From assembly GCA_003599475.1 (NCBI GenBank), contig QZKK01000074.1, forward strand, positions 1 through 14,445: a stretch of 14,445 bases of DNA, written 5' to 3'. Below are positions 1 to 6,837 of this stretch, one piece after another. The notes below the pieces were generated by a model. It was not told where the DNA came from and did no database searches. It worked only from the letters and a program-made list of their open reading frames with translations. Both the position numbers and the translations under genes were made by a program. Source of the DNA: Desulfobacteraceae bacterium. Lineage in GTDB: Bacteria > Desulfobacterota > Desulfobacteria > Desulfobacterales > SURF-15. Numbering within the stretch: position 1 is the first letter of the stretch; each line of letters opens with the position of its first letter.

Positions 1-432
1 GATCTGATCCCAATCGAGGCCTTCCGCCCGGATCAGGTGATCGGTCGGAACCGCAAGATACTCGCACATCCCCCCATCGGAATGGACACCCAGGACATTC
101 AGCCGCACACAGCAGTTGGGTTTACCCGCCCGGCAGGCGATGCATCCGCCGCACTCCATGTAGGGAACGATCGCCACCGGATCGCCGATCCGGAAAGTGG
201 GGCTTCCCTGCGGTATCGCCCCTGCCGGCATCGCCTCGATCCGGCCGGCCAATTCGTGGCCGAGGATACGCGGGTAGGTAAAGAAGGGTTGGCTCCCTTC
301 AAAGGCGTGCAAATCCGTCCCGCAAACCCCGATCCGCCGGACCCGCACCAGAGCCTCACCGGCAGACGGCACGGGAACCGGCACCTCTTCAAGCTTCAGT
401 ACGTTCGGTTCTGCACAGATCACAGCCTTCAT
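1..432 (-). CDS. Zinc-dependent medium-chain alcohol/polyol dehydrogenase, N-terminal part (truncated by window edge)
   Basis: The ATG at 432-430 opens a frame that runs through base 1, giving 144 codons without a stop; the C-terminal Rossmann part lies outside the window. The family (MDR, COG1063; threonine or sorbitol dehydrogenase type) oxidises alcohols or polyols with NAD(P) in the cytoplasm. The catalytic zinc site is visible as Cys37 in GVCGTDLHAF followed by GHE (His59-Glu60). The structural zinc loop is Cys94, Cys97, Cys100 and Cys108. A GGAGG ribosome binding site (complement of 440-444) lies 7 nt before the ATG and fixes the start. The gene follows mrcA on the same strand after a 119-bp spacer that holds an inverted repeat and a weak terminator-like hairpin, so it may be a separate unit. 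The substrate cannot be told from this half; threonine, sorbitol, galactitol-type or other secondary alcohols are all possible. Confidence 0.9.
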   Translation of the reverse strand, partial: MKAVICAEPNVLKLEEVPVPVPSAGEALVRVRRIGVCGTDLHAFEGSQPFFTYPRILGHELAGRIEAMPAGAIPQGSPTFRIGDPVAIVPYMECGGCIACRAGKPNCCVRLNVLGVHSDGGMCEYLAVPTDHLIRAEGLDWDQI

Positions 433-455
433 CTCCGCCCCTCCCCTGAATCTTC

Positions 456-533
456 TGAAAGCGCAAAGTTCAAAGCTGAAATCAAAAAGAGAAAATCCTT
501 CGGTTTTCGCCTTCTTTGAGCTTTGCGCTTTCA
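456..533. repeat. 20-bp imperfect inverted repeat enclosing a 38-bp loop
   Basis: The left arm 456-475 (TGAAAGCGCAAAGTTCAAAG) and the right arm 514-533 are reverse complements except for one position (469 against 520). In a plus-strand RNA that position is a U-G wobble; in a minus-strand RNA it is a mismatch. The element fills most of the spacer between the mrcA stop and the dehydrogenase start. The left arm also reads in 7-bp phase (TGAAAGC, GCAAAGT, TCAAAGC, TGAAATC), like other spacers in this window. It could be a REP-like intergenic unit or a barrier to 3' exonucleases for the mrcA transcript. No coding potential was recognised. Confidence 0.6.
483..508 (-). terminator. Weak terminator-like hairpin downstream of mrcA
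   Basis: Read on the minus strand, GAAAACC-gaa-GG-A-TTTTC (508 to 491) can fold into a 7-bp stem with one bulged A. It is followed by the T-rich stretch TCTTTTT. The stem is mostly A-T, so termination would be weak unless it is helped by the enclosing 20-bp inverted repeat. It lies 44 nt past the mrcA stop codon and 51 nt before the dehydrogenase start. Confidence 0.3.
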
Positions 534-551
534 ACGTTCAGCGCTCTTTTC

Positions 552-2954
552 TTACATGATGGATTTGAAAAATTCTTCCGGGTCCTGAATGGAATTCGGT
601 TTTCTGGTATATTCCGTTGGAACCGATCCTTCCTTGAAACACTCGAAGATGGTTTTTTTGGATTCGGCGATCGGAAGCAGACCCGTTTCCGCGTCGATTT
701 TTGTAAACACCACCCCGGCCGGAGCTTGAAACACCTTCACCGGCTGATCCTTGTGAATCTGTTTCATAAACCCAAGCCAGATCGGGCTCGCTGCCCGGGA
801 ACCCGTCTCGCCCTTCCCCAAAGGCCCGCCATCGTCGAATCCCACCCATACCCCGGTGACGAATTGCGGCGTATACCCGACAAACCAGGCATCGAAAAGA
901 TTGTTGGTGGTTCCGGTCTTTCCAGCCGTGGGCCGTTCGAGGGCCCGCACGCGGCGTCCGGTTCCCTCCTTGACGACACTTTCGAGCAGGCTGGTCATGA
1001 TGTAGGCGGTGCTCTCCTCGACAACCTTTTTCCGGACCGGCCGGCTTTCTTCGACGACATTGCCGTGACGGTCCACGACCCGGGTGACAAAGACCGGGTC
1101 GATCAGATCCCCTCCGTTGCAGAATACGGAATAGGCTTTCACGATCTCCAAAAGGGATACGCCCGAAGAGCCGAGTGCGATGGAGAGATTGCGGCTGAGC
1201 TCGGATTCAATCCCGAGCTTCCGTGCGTATTCGATCGCGTAATCGATTCCGATATCCCTCAAGATCTTGATGGTGATCACATTTCGAGAATGGGCCAGGG
1301 CCTCTCGAAGCAGAGTGGGACCATGAAATTTTTCCTCGTAATTTTTGGGCTTCCATGTGAAATCTCTTTCGAGATCCTTGGTGATGATGGGAGAGTCGAT
1401 GATCATGGTGGCCGGCGTATACCCCTTGTCGAGAGCCGCCGCATAGATGATCGGCTTGAATGCCGATCCGGGCTGCCGTCTGGACTGGACGGTCCGGTTG
1501 AACTGTGTTTCTCTGAAGTCCTGCCCGCCGACCATGGCTTTTACGAGTCCCGTTCCCGCTTCTGTACACAGAAGTGCGCTCTGGGCTTTCGGCTTCTGTT
1601 CGAGGCTGAATCGCCATAAATCGGTGTTTTCGATTCTTTCCCTGATTTCGACCAGGACCACATCACCGACTGAAAAAACATCGCCTGGCCGCCGGAGCCT
1701 GTCTTCATAGTAAGCCGTCTCCGGGTTCGGTTTTCGGGCCCAGCGCATATCCGAAAGAGAGACGACCCCGCGGATATTCCCCACGCGGACCGTAATCGAT
1801 TTTTCTTCGTCGTCGACGGTAAGGATGACGCCCTGTACGGCTTTTCCTATCGAGATCTCCGCCTGCAGGGAATCCTGGACGGTTTTTGAAAAAGTTTCGA
1901 TTTCCTGCGGGGCCAGATGCTTGATGGGACCTCGGTAGCCCTGCCGCTTGTCGAGCTCCAGCAGTCCTTTCTGGATTTCTTCCCTCGCTGCGAGCTGCAT
2001 CTCGATATTGCATGCGGTATAAATCTGCAGCCCTTCGTTGTAGAGCGCCTCGGTACCGTATTTTTCTTCTACGTAGCGCCGGATATGTTCGGTATAGAAG
2101 GGGACTTCTTCGATGTACCAGTTTTTCCTGGGTTTGACCTGGACCGGCTCCCGGATCGCCTGTTCGAACTGGTCCCGCGTGATATAGCCTTCCTCGGCCA
2201 TTCGGTTCAGGACATAAATCTGCCTCTCCTTGGCCCGATCGAGGTTCTTGAAGGGGGAATATCGGCTGGGCGCCTGCGGCAGTCCGGCCAGCATCGCGCA
2301 CTCGGCAAGCGTCAAATCCGATGCGGATTTGTCGAAGTAGTTTTCGGCTGCGGCCTGCACCCCATAGGCGCCGTGCCCGAGATAGATCTGGTTCAAATAG
2401 AGAAAGAGGATCTCTTCTTTTCGAAACGCCTTTTCGATGCGATATGCGAGGATTGCCTCCTTGATTTTTCGTGTATAGCTCCTCTCCGGGGTCAACAGGA
2501 AAGACTTGGTCACCTGCTGGGTGATGGTGCTGCCGCCCTGGACGATGGTTCCGGCTTCGATGTTTTTGAACAGCGCGCGCGCGATCCCCTGGAAGTCGAT
2601 CCCCTCATGCATGAAGAAACGGGAATCCTCCGCCGCGACAAACGCGTTGATGAGCATTTCGGGCATCTTCGACAGCGGAATCACGATTCTGCGCTCTTTG
2701 AAGAATTCGGCCATCTTGCGGCCGTCGTCCGAATAGACCGTGGTGATGATCGGGGGGCGATAATCGGAAAGGGTTTCGATTCTCGGAAGATCGCTGCTTA
2801 GATGGTAGTAGAGACCGGCGAGTCCGGCTCCCCCGATGAAGATGACAATCAGCGTGGTCCACAGGAAAAAACGGAGCATCCGGGCCAAAAGGCTGCGCCT
2901 CCTTCCCCGGGGGCTTCTTTCCTCCGGCCGTGATTTGGGTTTTTCACCTGGCAT
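552..2954 (-). CDS. mrcA: Bifunctional penicillin-binding protein 1A (glycosyltransferase/transpeptidase)
   Basis: This 800-aa class A PBP polymerises lipid II into glycan strands and cross-links them in the periplasm, anchored in the inner membrane. The N-terminus is an Arg-rich cytoplasmic tail (about 1-29) and one membrane helix (about 30-50). The GT51 domain (about 65-240) shows EDSRFFMHEGID with catalytic Glu109, GGSTITQQ at 140-147, and RKIKE with the second Glu166. An OB-type linker (about 340-455) is the kind found in Gram-negative PBP1A. The transpeptidase domain has the nucleophile Ser497 in SAFK, SRN at 556-558 and KTG at 679-681. All catalytic residues are intact and the length is normal. 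The start is the first ATG, which keeps the basic tail, but there is no clear Shine-Dalgarno sequence before it. A GGAGG before Met26 is about 18 nt from that codon, too far to favour it. The lipoprotein gene lies 207 bp upstream. Confidence 0.97.
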   Translation of the reverse strand: MPGEKPKSRPEERSPRGRRRSLLARMLRFFLWTTLIVIFIGGAGLAGLYYHLSSDLPRIETLSDYRPPIITTVYSDDGRKMAEFFKERRIVIPLSKMPEMLINAFVAAEDSRFFMHEGIDFQGIARALFKNIEAGTIVQGGSTITQQVTKSFLLTPERSYTRKIKEAILAYRIEKAFRKEEILFLYLNQIYLGHGAYGVQAAAENYFDKSASDLTLAECAMLAGLPQAPSRYSPFKNLDRAKERQIYVLNRMAEEGYITRDQFEQAIREPVQVKPRKNWYIEEVPFYTEHIRRYVEEKYGTEALYNEGLQIYTACNIEMQLAAREEIQKGLLELDKRQGYRGPIKHLAPQEIETFSKTVQDSLQAEISIGKAVQGVILTVDDEEKSITVRVGNIRGVVSLSDMRWARKPNPETAYYEDRLRRPGDVFSVGDVVLVEIRERIENTDLWRFSLEQKPKAQSALLCTEAGTGLVKAMVGGQDFRETQFNRTVQSRRQPGSAFKPIIYAAALDKGYTPATMIIDSPIITKDLERDFTWKPKNYEEKFHGPTLLREALAHSRNVITIKILRDIGIDYAIEYARKLGIESELSRNLSIALGSSGVSLLEIVKAYSVFCNGGDLIDPVFVTRVVDRHGNVVEESRPVRKKVVEESTAYIMTSLLESVVKEGTGRRVRALERPTAGKTGTTNNLFDAWFVGYTPQFVTGVWVGFDDGGPLGKGETGSRAASPIWLGFMKQIHKDQPVKVFQAPAGVVFTKIDAETGLLPIAESKKTIFECFKEGSVPTEYTRKPNSIQDPEEFFKSIM

Positions 2955-3019
2955 GGCTGGGGCGTACTCGCTTCGGTTACCGAATCCTTTTTCAGTTGCA
3001 GGGGCAGGGTATCAGATAT

Positions 3020-3039
3020 CCGGGCTTGAAGCAAGCCGG
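3020..3039. other. Short hairpin in the mrcA upstream region
   Basis: CCGGGCTTG and CAAGCCGG around a 3-nt loop form an 8-bp stem with one bulged G. It lies 66 nt before the mrcA start and is not followed by a T-run on the minus strand, so it is not an obvious terminator for the lipoprotein gene upstream. It may be a leader hairpin. The rest of the 2955-3161 spacer holds an 8-bp phased repeat (3047-3079) and a 10-bp palindrome GGGAATTCCC at 3120-3129. No convincing promoter was found. Confidence 0.3.
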
Positions 3040-3046
3040 TGACTCC

Positions 3047-3079
3047 TGGAATGGTGGAATGCTCGAATCTTTGGAATCG
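3047..3079. repeat. Degenerate TGGAATNN octamer array (single arm)
   Basis: Four units, three of them contiguous, follow an 8-bp pattern: TGGAATGG (3047), TGGAATGC (3055), TCGAATCT (3063) and, after one extra T, TGGAATCG (3072). The same octamer builds both arms of the larger element at 5486-5580, so the two spacers share a repeat family. It lies in the spacer upstream of mrcA. I see no coding capacity. Confidence 0.65.
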
Positions 3080-3161
3080 TAGGATCAGCGGAAATCGATA
3101 AATGACGGGAGGGGTTAACGGGAATTCCCTGTGCTTCCGGCATATTGTGCGGGTGCGTTGT

Positions 3162-3695
3162 CTAACGAACCGGGCTTTTCCAGAAGTCCCAATCGATCGA
3201 ATCATGCTGGCCCAGGATTCCTCCGCCGCTTTGCTCCTGGGCATGTCCGGTGTATCCGAAAGCGACGGCGACGACATCCGGAATCAGGATGAGGCTTCTT
3301 TTAAAATACATATCTTCGACATCCTGCAGATAGGAGCCGCTCGAAAGAACCTGTTCATCGACGATCTTGCCGGCGCTGTCGATAAAATATGCACGAAGAA
3401 AAAAAGTCGTCAGGGATCGGTAATTATAGCGCAGATGCTTGTCGAAAACGACGGTTCCGGTTATTTCGAAATCGTCTCCTTTCTTTCGATACGCATAATT
3501 CAATGCGAGGTCCCCGGTCTTCCACTGCTCCTGGTGTGAACCCTCTTTCAACGGTATCCGGTTCTCCTCGCCGACCGTTTGCCCCTCGTAGCTGAAGAGC
3601 CGGGGGCTGCAGGAAGCCATGCCGATGAGGATCAGGAATGCGGAAAGAATCCTTTGGATCGATTGAATCGATTTTATCCTGATTTTTGGATCCAT
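3162..3695 (-). CDS. Small predicted lipoprotein of unknown function
   Basis: This 177-aa protein starts at the ATG 3695-3693, chosen because GGAGG sits 5 nt before it. The earlier in-frame ATG at 3713 has no such site and would add only six residues. The N-terminus carries Lys and Arg residues, then a hydrophobic stretch ILSAFLILIGMAS and a lipobox-like Cys29 (MAS-C), followed by Ser at +2. This suggests lipid anchoring, probably to the outer membrane under the usual sorting rule. The mature part (about 30-177) is rich in alternating polar and hydrophobic residues typical of beta structure (for example FEITGTVVFD), then a more polar Gly-rich tail. I do not recognise a named family. It lies 68 bp after the minus-strand glycosyltransferase gene on the same strand and could be co-transcribed with it. 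Confidence 0.8.
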   Translation of the reverse strand: MDPKIRIKSIQSIQRILSAFLILIGMASCSPRLFSYEGQTVGEENRIPLKEGSHQEQWKTGDLALNYAYRKKGDDFEITGTVVFDKHLRYNYRSLTTFFLRAYFIDSAGKIVDEQVLSSGSYLQDVEDMYFKRSLILIPDVVAVAFGYTGHAQEQSGGGILGQHDSIDWDFWKSPVR

Positions 3696-3763
3696 ACGCG
3701 CCTCCAAGGCCATAAAATAACAACTGTTCAGGGGGATGCAACGCGACTCTGCGACCGTTCATC

Positions 3764-5254
3764 CTAATCGAGCTCAAGCTTTACCGGGATCCGAACCTTG
3801 CGGGTCAGCGTTTCGTATATGGCTTCAAATTGCGGTCGAAATCGTTCACAATGCGCCGCCTGTACATACCGGCTGGCTCCGCTGCTGCCGAGCGGAACGA
3901 TATCCTCCGTCCATTCATATCCGAGTGCAGTGAAAAGGGCCTTCAATCCCGCATTGAGCCTTTCCGAGGCATTGGCGCTTCCGGAATGGGAAAGAAACCA
4001 ACTCCTCGGGGAAAACCGGTCCCTGTCCTGGAGCACGCGGCAGATGGCATCGGCGAGATCCTGCTCCGGCGCCGCCGCTCCGGTCTGAGGATTGATGATG
4101 TCGAAGTTGATCCCTGCGGAATACGAAGAGACGACACAGGGCAGATCGGATCTGAAGTATTCGTGGATGCAGCGGCAGCCGTTCTCATGCAGCGCGAGGT
4201 GGACCGCCATCCTGCAGCCTGCAAGATAACCGGGCACCTCTCTTCTCGATAGATTCGACAGCACGGTTACCCGATCCGAAACCCCGCACCGGCTCACCCG
4301 GCCGATAAATTCTTCCACATTTTCCCTTTTCCCCCGACCCAGGAACAGGACTTTGGCCGTTTTTAACTTCGGATGCCGCAGCAGCTCGAGCATCTTCAAG
4401 TGCCTCTTCCGGTGCATTTCGTCGTAAGTGCCGTTGAAGACGATATCGAATTTTTTCTCAGGGCGGCTGTACAAGGAAATATCGTCTTCCAGATAATCGG
4501 AGTGGGCCAACTCGGTGGTGACGATTCCAGCCTGAGTATCCAGGAAGCGTCGATCCTCCTCTCCGGCGGCTCCGAAGACGGAAGGATCGGAAAATCCGGA
4601 AAAAGCCCGAAGCCAGCTATGGCGGTACATGACTCCGGCGGCCGGCTCGACATGAAGAACGTAGCTTCGGGTCAGCTCCTTCAGCAGAGCCCGATCGATA
4701 AACAGGTAGGGGAGCGAGAAGATGCGAAGGACCCCCTTCTCGTGCGGCAGGCGGGGTTTTTTCAAGACCTGGAAAAGATGCCTGAGCTTGAAGCTTTTCT
4801 GCGCTTTCCCTTCGATTTTCTTCCTGATTTTCGCCTTCTCCGAAACGAGCATCATCTGGAGCTCATGCAGATGGGCCAACGTTTTTTCGGCTTGAAAGAG
4901 GTACTGCCACTGGCCCGGAAAGGGGAGGCGGCATAGGAAAAGGCATGCCTGTTCCCTCACGAATGGAGAAGAAGAAAGCTGCGCGGCTTCGTTGAGGAGA
5001 TGCATTCGCTTCCACAGGGATTCATAGGGCCATCGGAGCTCCTTTTCGGCTTCAAGATACGGGCGCTTCTCCACCAGGAGTCGAAAGAGGGCATCCTGCA
5101 GCGAATCTCTGAGCTTTTTGTAGTAAACGGGATCGTCAGATTTAAAGAGCTTGCCCGTATCGACGAGGGAAAAGAAATTTTCCAGCACTGCGAGCTCTTT
5201 TTCACCGGATGGCTCGAAAACGGGAGCGGCATCCTTGGGTTCTTTTTCCGCCAT
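3764..5254 (-). CDS. Glycosyltransferase with GT4-like C-terminal domain and large helical N-terminal region
   Basis: This is a 496-aa cytoplasmic protein. The start is the ATG 5254-5252, preceded by AAAGGA at about 6 nt; a TTG 27 codons upstream lacks that support. The C-terminal part (about 265-420) resembles the nucleotide-sugar-binding half of GT-B enzymes: KKFDIVFNGTYDEMHRKRH, a VLFLGRG strand near 302-308, and an EX7E-type pair Glu357/Glu365 in HENGCRCIHEYFRSDLPCV. The first 165 residues look mainly alpha-helical and charged, with a possible coiled coil at 120-155, and do not resemble the usual acceptor-binding half. Residues 175-260 may be the remaining part of the first Rossmann domain. 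It is divergent from the five-gene glycosyltransferase operon across a 374-bp spacer, so it probably serves the same surface-glycan pathway. Donor and acceptor are unknown. The GT-B assignment is fairly safe; the specific role is not. Confidence 0.82.
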   Translation of the reverse strand: MAEKEPKDAAPVFEPSGEKELAVLENFFSLVDTGKLFKSDDPVYYKKLRDSLQDALFRLLVEKRPYLEAEKELRWPYESLWKRMHLLNEAAQLSSSPFVREQACLFLCRLPFPGQWQYLFQAEKTLAHLHELQMMLVSEKAKIRKKIEGKAQKSFKLRHLFQVLKKPRLPHEKGVLRIFSLPYLFIDRALLKELTRSYVLHVEPAAGVMYRHSWLRAFSGFSDPSVFGAAGEEDRRFLDTQAGIVTTELAHSDYLEDDISLYSRPEKKFDIVFNGTYDEMHRKRHLKMLELLRHPKLKTAKVLFLGRGKRENVEEFIGRVSRCGVSDRVTVLSNLSRREVPGYLAGCRMAVHLALHENGCRCIHEYFRSDLPCVVSSYSAGINFDIINPQTGAAAPEQDLADAICRVLQDRDRFSPRSWFLSHSGSANASERLNAGLKALFTALGYEWTEDIVPLGSSGASRYVQAAHCERFRPQFEAIYETLTRKVRIPVKLELD

Positions 5255-5381
5255 GTGCGTTCCTTTAACGGCCTCTATGCAACATCGAATTCTGGAATCA
5301 GTTTCTCCCGATCCGCCGTCCGGGTCAAGATTCAATCGCGCGAAGCGGACGAGGGCCGGCTGAAAACAGGGGTTCTCTGCC

Positions 5382-5409
5382 CTTTGAACTTTCAGCTTCC
5401 AGCTTCCAA
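5382..5409. repeat. Degenerate heptamer array (CTTYSAR type)
   Basis: Four contiguous 7-mers, CTTTGAA, CTTTCAG, CTTCCAG and CTTCCAA, keep the same phase. The reverse complement shares AAGTTCAAAG with the inverted repeat at 456-475. No coding potential. Confidence 0.55.
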
Positions 5410-5430
5410 AATCGTTTATCTGATCCGTTT

Positions 5431-5454
5431 GCGGTTTTTTTCTTGAAGAACCGC
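5431..5454. promoter_or_regulatory. Inverted repeat in the divergent promoter region
   Basis: GCGG followed by TTCTT, and AAGAACCGC, can pair around a single G with a four-T bulge in the left arm; the outer GCGGTT/AACCGC arms are exact. It overlaps the proposed -35 box at 5443-5448, so it could be an operator or a leader structure. No regulator gene for it is visible in the window. Confidence 0.35.
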
Positions 5455-5473
5455 ATCAAAAGTGATCTATATA
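5443..5473 (+). promoter_or_regulatory. Possible sigma70 promoter for the five-gene glycosyltransferase operon
   Basis: TTGAAG (5443-5448) and TATATA (5468-5473) are separated by 19 bp; an alternative TCTATA at 5466-5471 gives 17 bp. Either would start transcription near 5480, upstream of the octamer element, leaving a leader of roughly 150 nt. The match is moderate and the spacing of the better -10 is long. Confidence 0.35.
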
Positions 5474-5485
5474 GGGAAATCAAAC

Positions 5486-5580
5486 TGGAATAGTGGAATG
5501 ATGGAATATTGGGGATCGAAAAAAAGACCGCAATTCCGTAGACCCATTATTCCAACATTCCATGATTCCATCAATCCAAT
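5486..5580. repeat. TGGAATNN octamer element in two inverted arms
   Basis: The left arm has TGGAATAG, TGGAATGA and TGGAATAT, then TGGGG (5486-5514). The right arm has the complementary ATTCCAAC, ATTCCATG, ATTCCATC and AATCCAAT (5549-5580). The loop (5515-5548) includes an A-run and a further ATTCCG. As RNA the arms could form a long imperfect stem in the leader of the downstream operon. The same octamer occurs at 3047-3079. Confidence 0.7.
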
Positions 5581-5581
5581 G

Positions 5582-5594
5582 GGGGCGAAGCCCC
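5582..5594. promoter_or_regulatory. GGGGC-GAA-GCCCC hairpin in the operon leader
   Basis: A perfect 5-bp G-C stem with a GAA loop ends 34 nt before the ATG of the first operon gene, directly after the octamer element. It is not followed by a T-run on the plus strand (TTCTGCGAAAAAA follows), so it is not a standard terminator. It may stabilise the mRNA leader or be part of the repeat unit. Confidence 0.4.
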
Positions 5595-5628
5595 TTCTGC
5601 GAAAAAATCGGATCCTCGGACTTATTCG

Positions 5629-6837
5629 ATGGGACGAAATGCGACGTACAACATCCTGATGTATTGCCACGATACCTACGGTCTCGGGCATATCCGAAGG
5701 ACCATGGCCATCGCCGAGCATCTTCGGGCGAAAAACATCAATATCCTGATTCTGACAGGGTCTCCCATCGTTGGCAGGTTCCCGTTTCCGGAACAGATCG
5801 ATTTCGTCAGGATTCCGGGGATGATCAAAAAGACCAATGAAGAATATCTTCCGCTTTCCATCAAGATCAATCCCCAGCATGCGCTGGACATACGGAAAAA
5901 TATCATCACCTCCACGGCAAAGGCCTTCCAGCCGCAGCTTTTTATCGTCGATAAGGAACCTTTGGGGCTGAAGAAAGAAGTGCTTCCGACGCTGCAATGG
6001 CTGCGGCGCTCTCTGCCGAGAACAAAAACGGTGCTCGGGCTCCGAGACATCATGGACGATGCCGAAACGACCCGGCAGGACTGGCGGAAAAAGGGAGTCT
6101 ATGAGATTCTCGAAGATCTTTACAGCGAAATATGGGTCTACGGAATCCGGGAATTCTACGATCCGATCCGGGAATATGGCATCTCGGAGGGTATCGGCCG
6201 CAAGATGCATTTTACCGGCTATATCCCTAGAAAAAAACCGGATGAAAAGGCGGTTGAGGAGATTCGGAGAGAACAGGGGATCAGAGAAAACGAAAAAATG
6301 GTGGTGGTGACCACAGGCGGCGGGGGGGACGGATATCCTGTAGTCGACATGTATTTGACCATGCTCGAATCGATGACCGCCGGCTCGCATTCGATTCCGT
6401 TCAAAAGCGTTCTGATCACCGGACCCTTCATGCCGGCAGGAGAGCGCAAAAAAATCTCCAAACGGGCGAAAGTTCTGGGAATTCGGGTGCACAGGTTCTA
6501 CCGCTTCATGGAAAAATTGCTCGCTGCGGCAGACCTTGTGGTCGGAATGGGCGGATACAATACAGTCTGTGAAATCCTGACCCAGGAAACCCCGTGCCTG
6601 CTGATTCCGCGGGAAAACCCGCGGAAGGAACAGCTCATCCGGGCGGAGGTACTGCACGAAAAAGGACTGGTCGACTATATTCCGCTGGGCTCCTGCTCTC
6701 CTGCGCTCTTGTGCCGGGAAGTCTTCAGGATCCTCGAGAACCCCCAAAAAAACCGGAATGCGGTGAATCTCTTTCAGATGACCGGATTCGAGATCATGAC
6801 GCAGCGGCTCGAAAGCTTCAGAAACAACAAGGTATGA
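5629..6837 (+). CDS. MurG-like GT-B glycosyltransferase (COG4671-type), first copy
   Basis: This 402-aa cytoplasmic enzyme is predicted to transfer a sugar from a nucleotide donor. The N-terminus carries the family signature YCHDTYGLGHIRRTMAIAE (residues 12-30), with the Gly-rich loop GLGH at 18-21. An LGLRDI motif lies at 136-141. The C-terminal donor domain begins with a VVVTTGGGGDG strand-loop (225-235) and contains GMGGYNTVCEIL (306-317) and RENPRKEQ (328-335), the sites that bind donor in MurG/GT28 folds. The length is usual for the family. The start ATG lacks a strong Shine-Dalgarno sequence, but the alternative Met11 would cut into the first beta strand. Its stop overlaps the next start (ATGA). 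A paralogue closes the operon at 9938. The family has no well-defined substrate known to me. Confidence 0.87.
   Translation: MGRNATYNILMYCHDTYGLGHIRRTMAIAEHLRAKNINILILTGSPIVGRFPFPEQIDFVRIPGMIKKTNEEYLPLSIKINPQHALDIRKNIITSTAKAFQPQLFIVDKEPLGLKKEVLPTLQWLRRSLPRTKTVLGLRDIMDDAETTRQDWRKKGVYEILEDLYSEIWVYGIREFYDPIREYGISEGIGRKMHFTGYIPRKKPDEKAVEEIRREQGIRENEKMVVVTTGGGGDGYPVVDMYLTMLESMTAGSHSIPFKSVLITGPFMPAGERKKISKRAKVLGIRVHRFYRFMEKLLAAADLVVGMGGYNTVCEILTQETPCLLIPRENPRKEQLIRAEVLHEKGLVDYIPLGSCSPALLCREVFRILENPQKNRNAVNLFQMTGFEIMTQRLESFRNNKV

Larger units (their letters stand above)
5255..5628. other. Divergent intergenic region between two glycosyltransferase units (374 bp)
   Basis: No gene is evident in this gap. 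It must carry the promoters for the minus-strand glycosyltransferase and the plus-strand operon. From left to right it contains a heptamer array (5382-5409), an inverted repeat (5431-5454), a possible plus-strand promoter (5443-5473), an octamer element in two opposed arms (5486-5580), and a GGGGC-GAA-GCCCC hairpin (5582-5594). No minus-strand promoter stood out to me. Confidence 0.7.

Noticed and set aside
516..1619. Long plus-strand open frame of 367 codons opposite mrcA
   Set aside because: It lies antisense to the transpeptidase domain of PBP1A, has no ribosome binding site or recognisable domain, and its length is explained by the high-GC codon pattern of the real gene. The same holds for the plus-strand frame at 1917-2801.
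3696..3763. Possible minus-strand promoter TTGCAT-N16-TATTTT before the lipoprotein gene
   Set aside because: Only three of six bases match in the -35 and four in the -10; too weak to list as a feature, and co-transcription with the upstream glycosyltransferase gene is an equal explanation.
5255..5335. Upstream TTG start that would add 27 residues to the minus-strand glycosyltransferase
   Set aside because: The ATG at 5254 has AAAGGA at good spacing, and the added residues (Asp/Gly-rich start) show no conserved character.
6594..6833. Upstream extension of the first GT4 gene to 519 codons
   Set aside because: The extra 80 codons lie inside the preceding gene and have Pro/Gly/Arg-rich shadow composition; the ATG at 6834 gives the normal family N-terminus.
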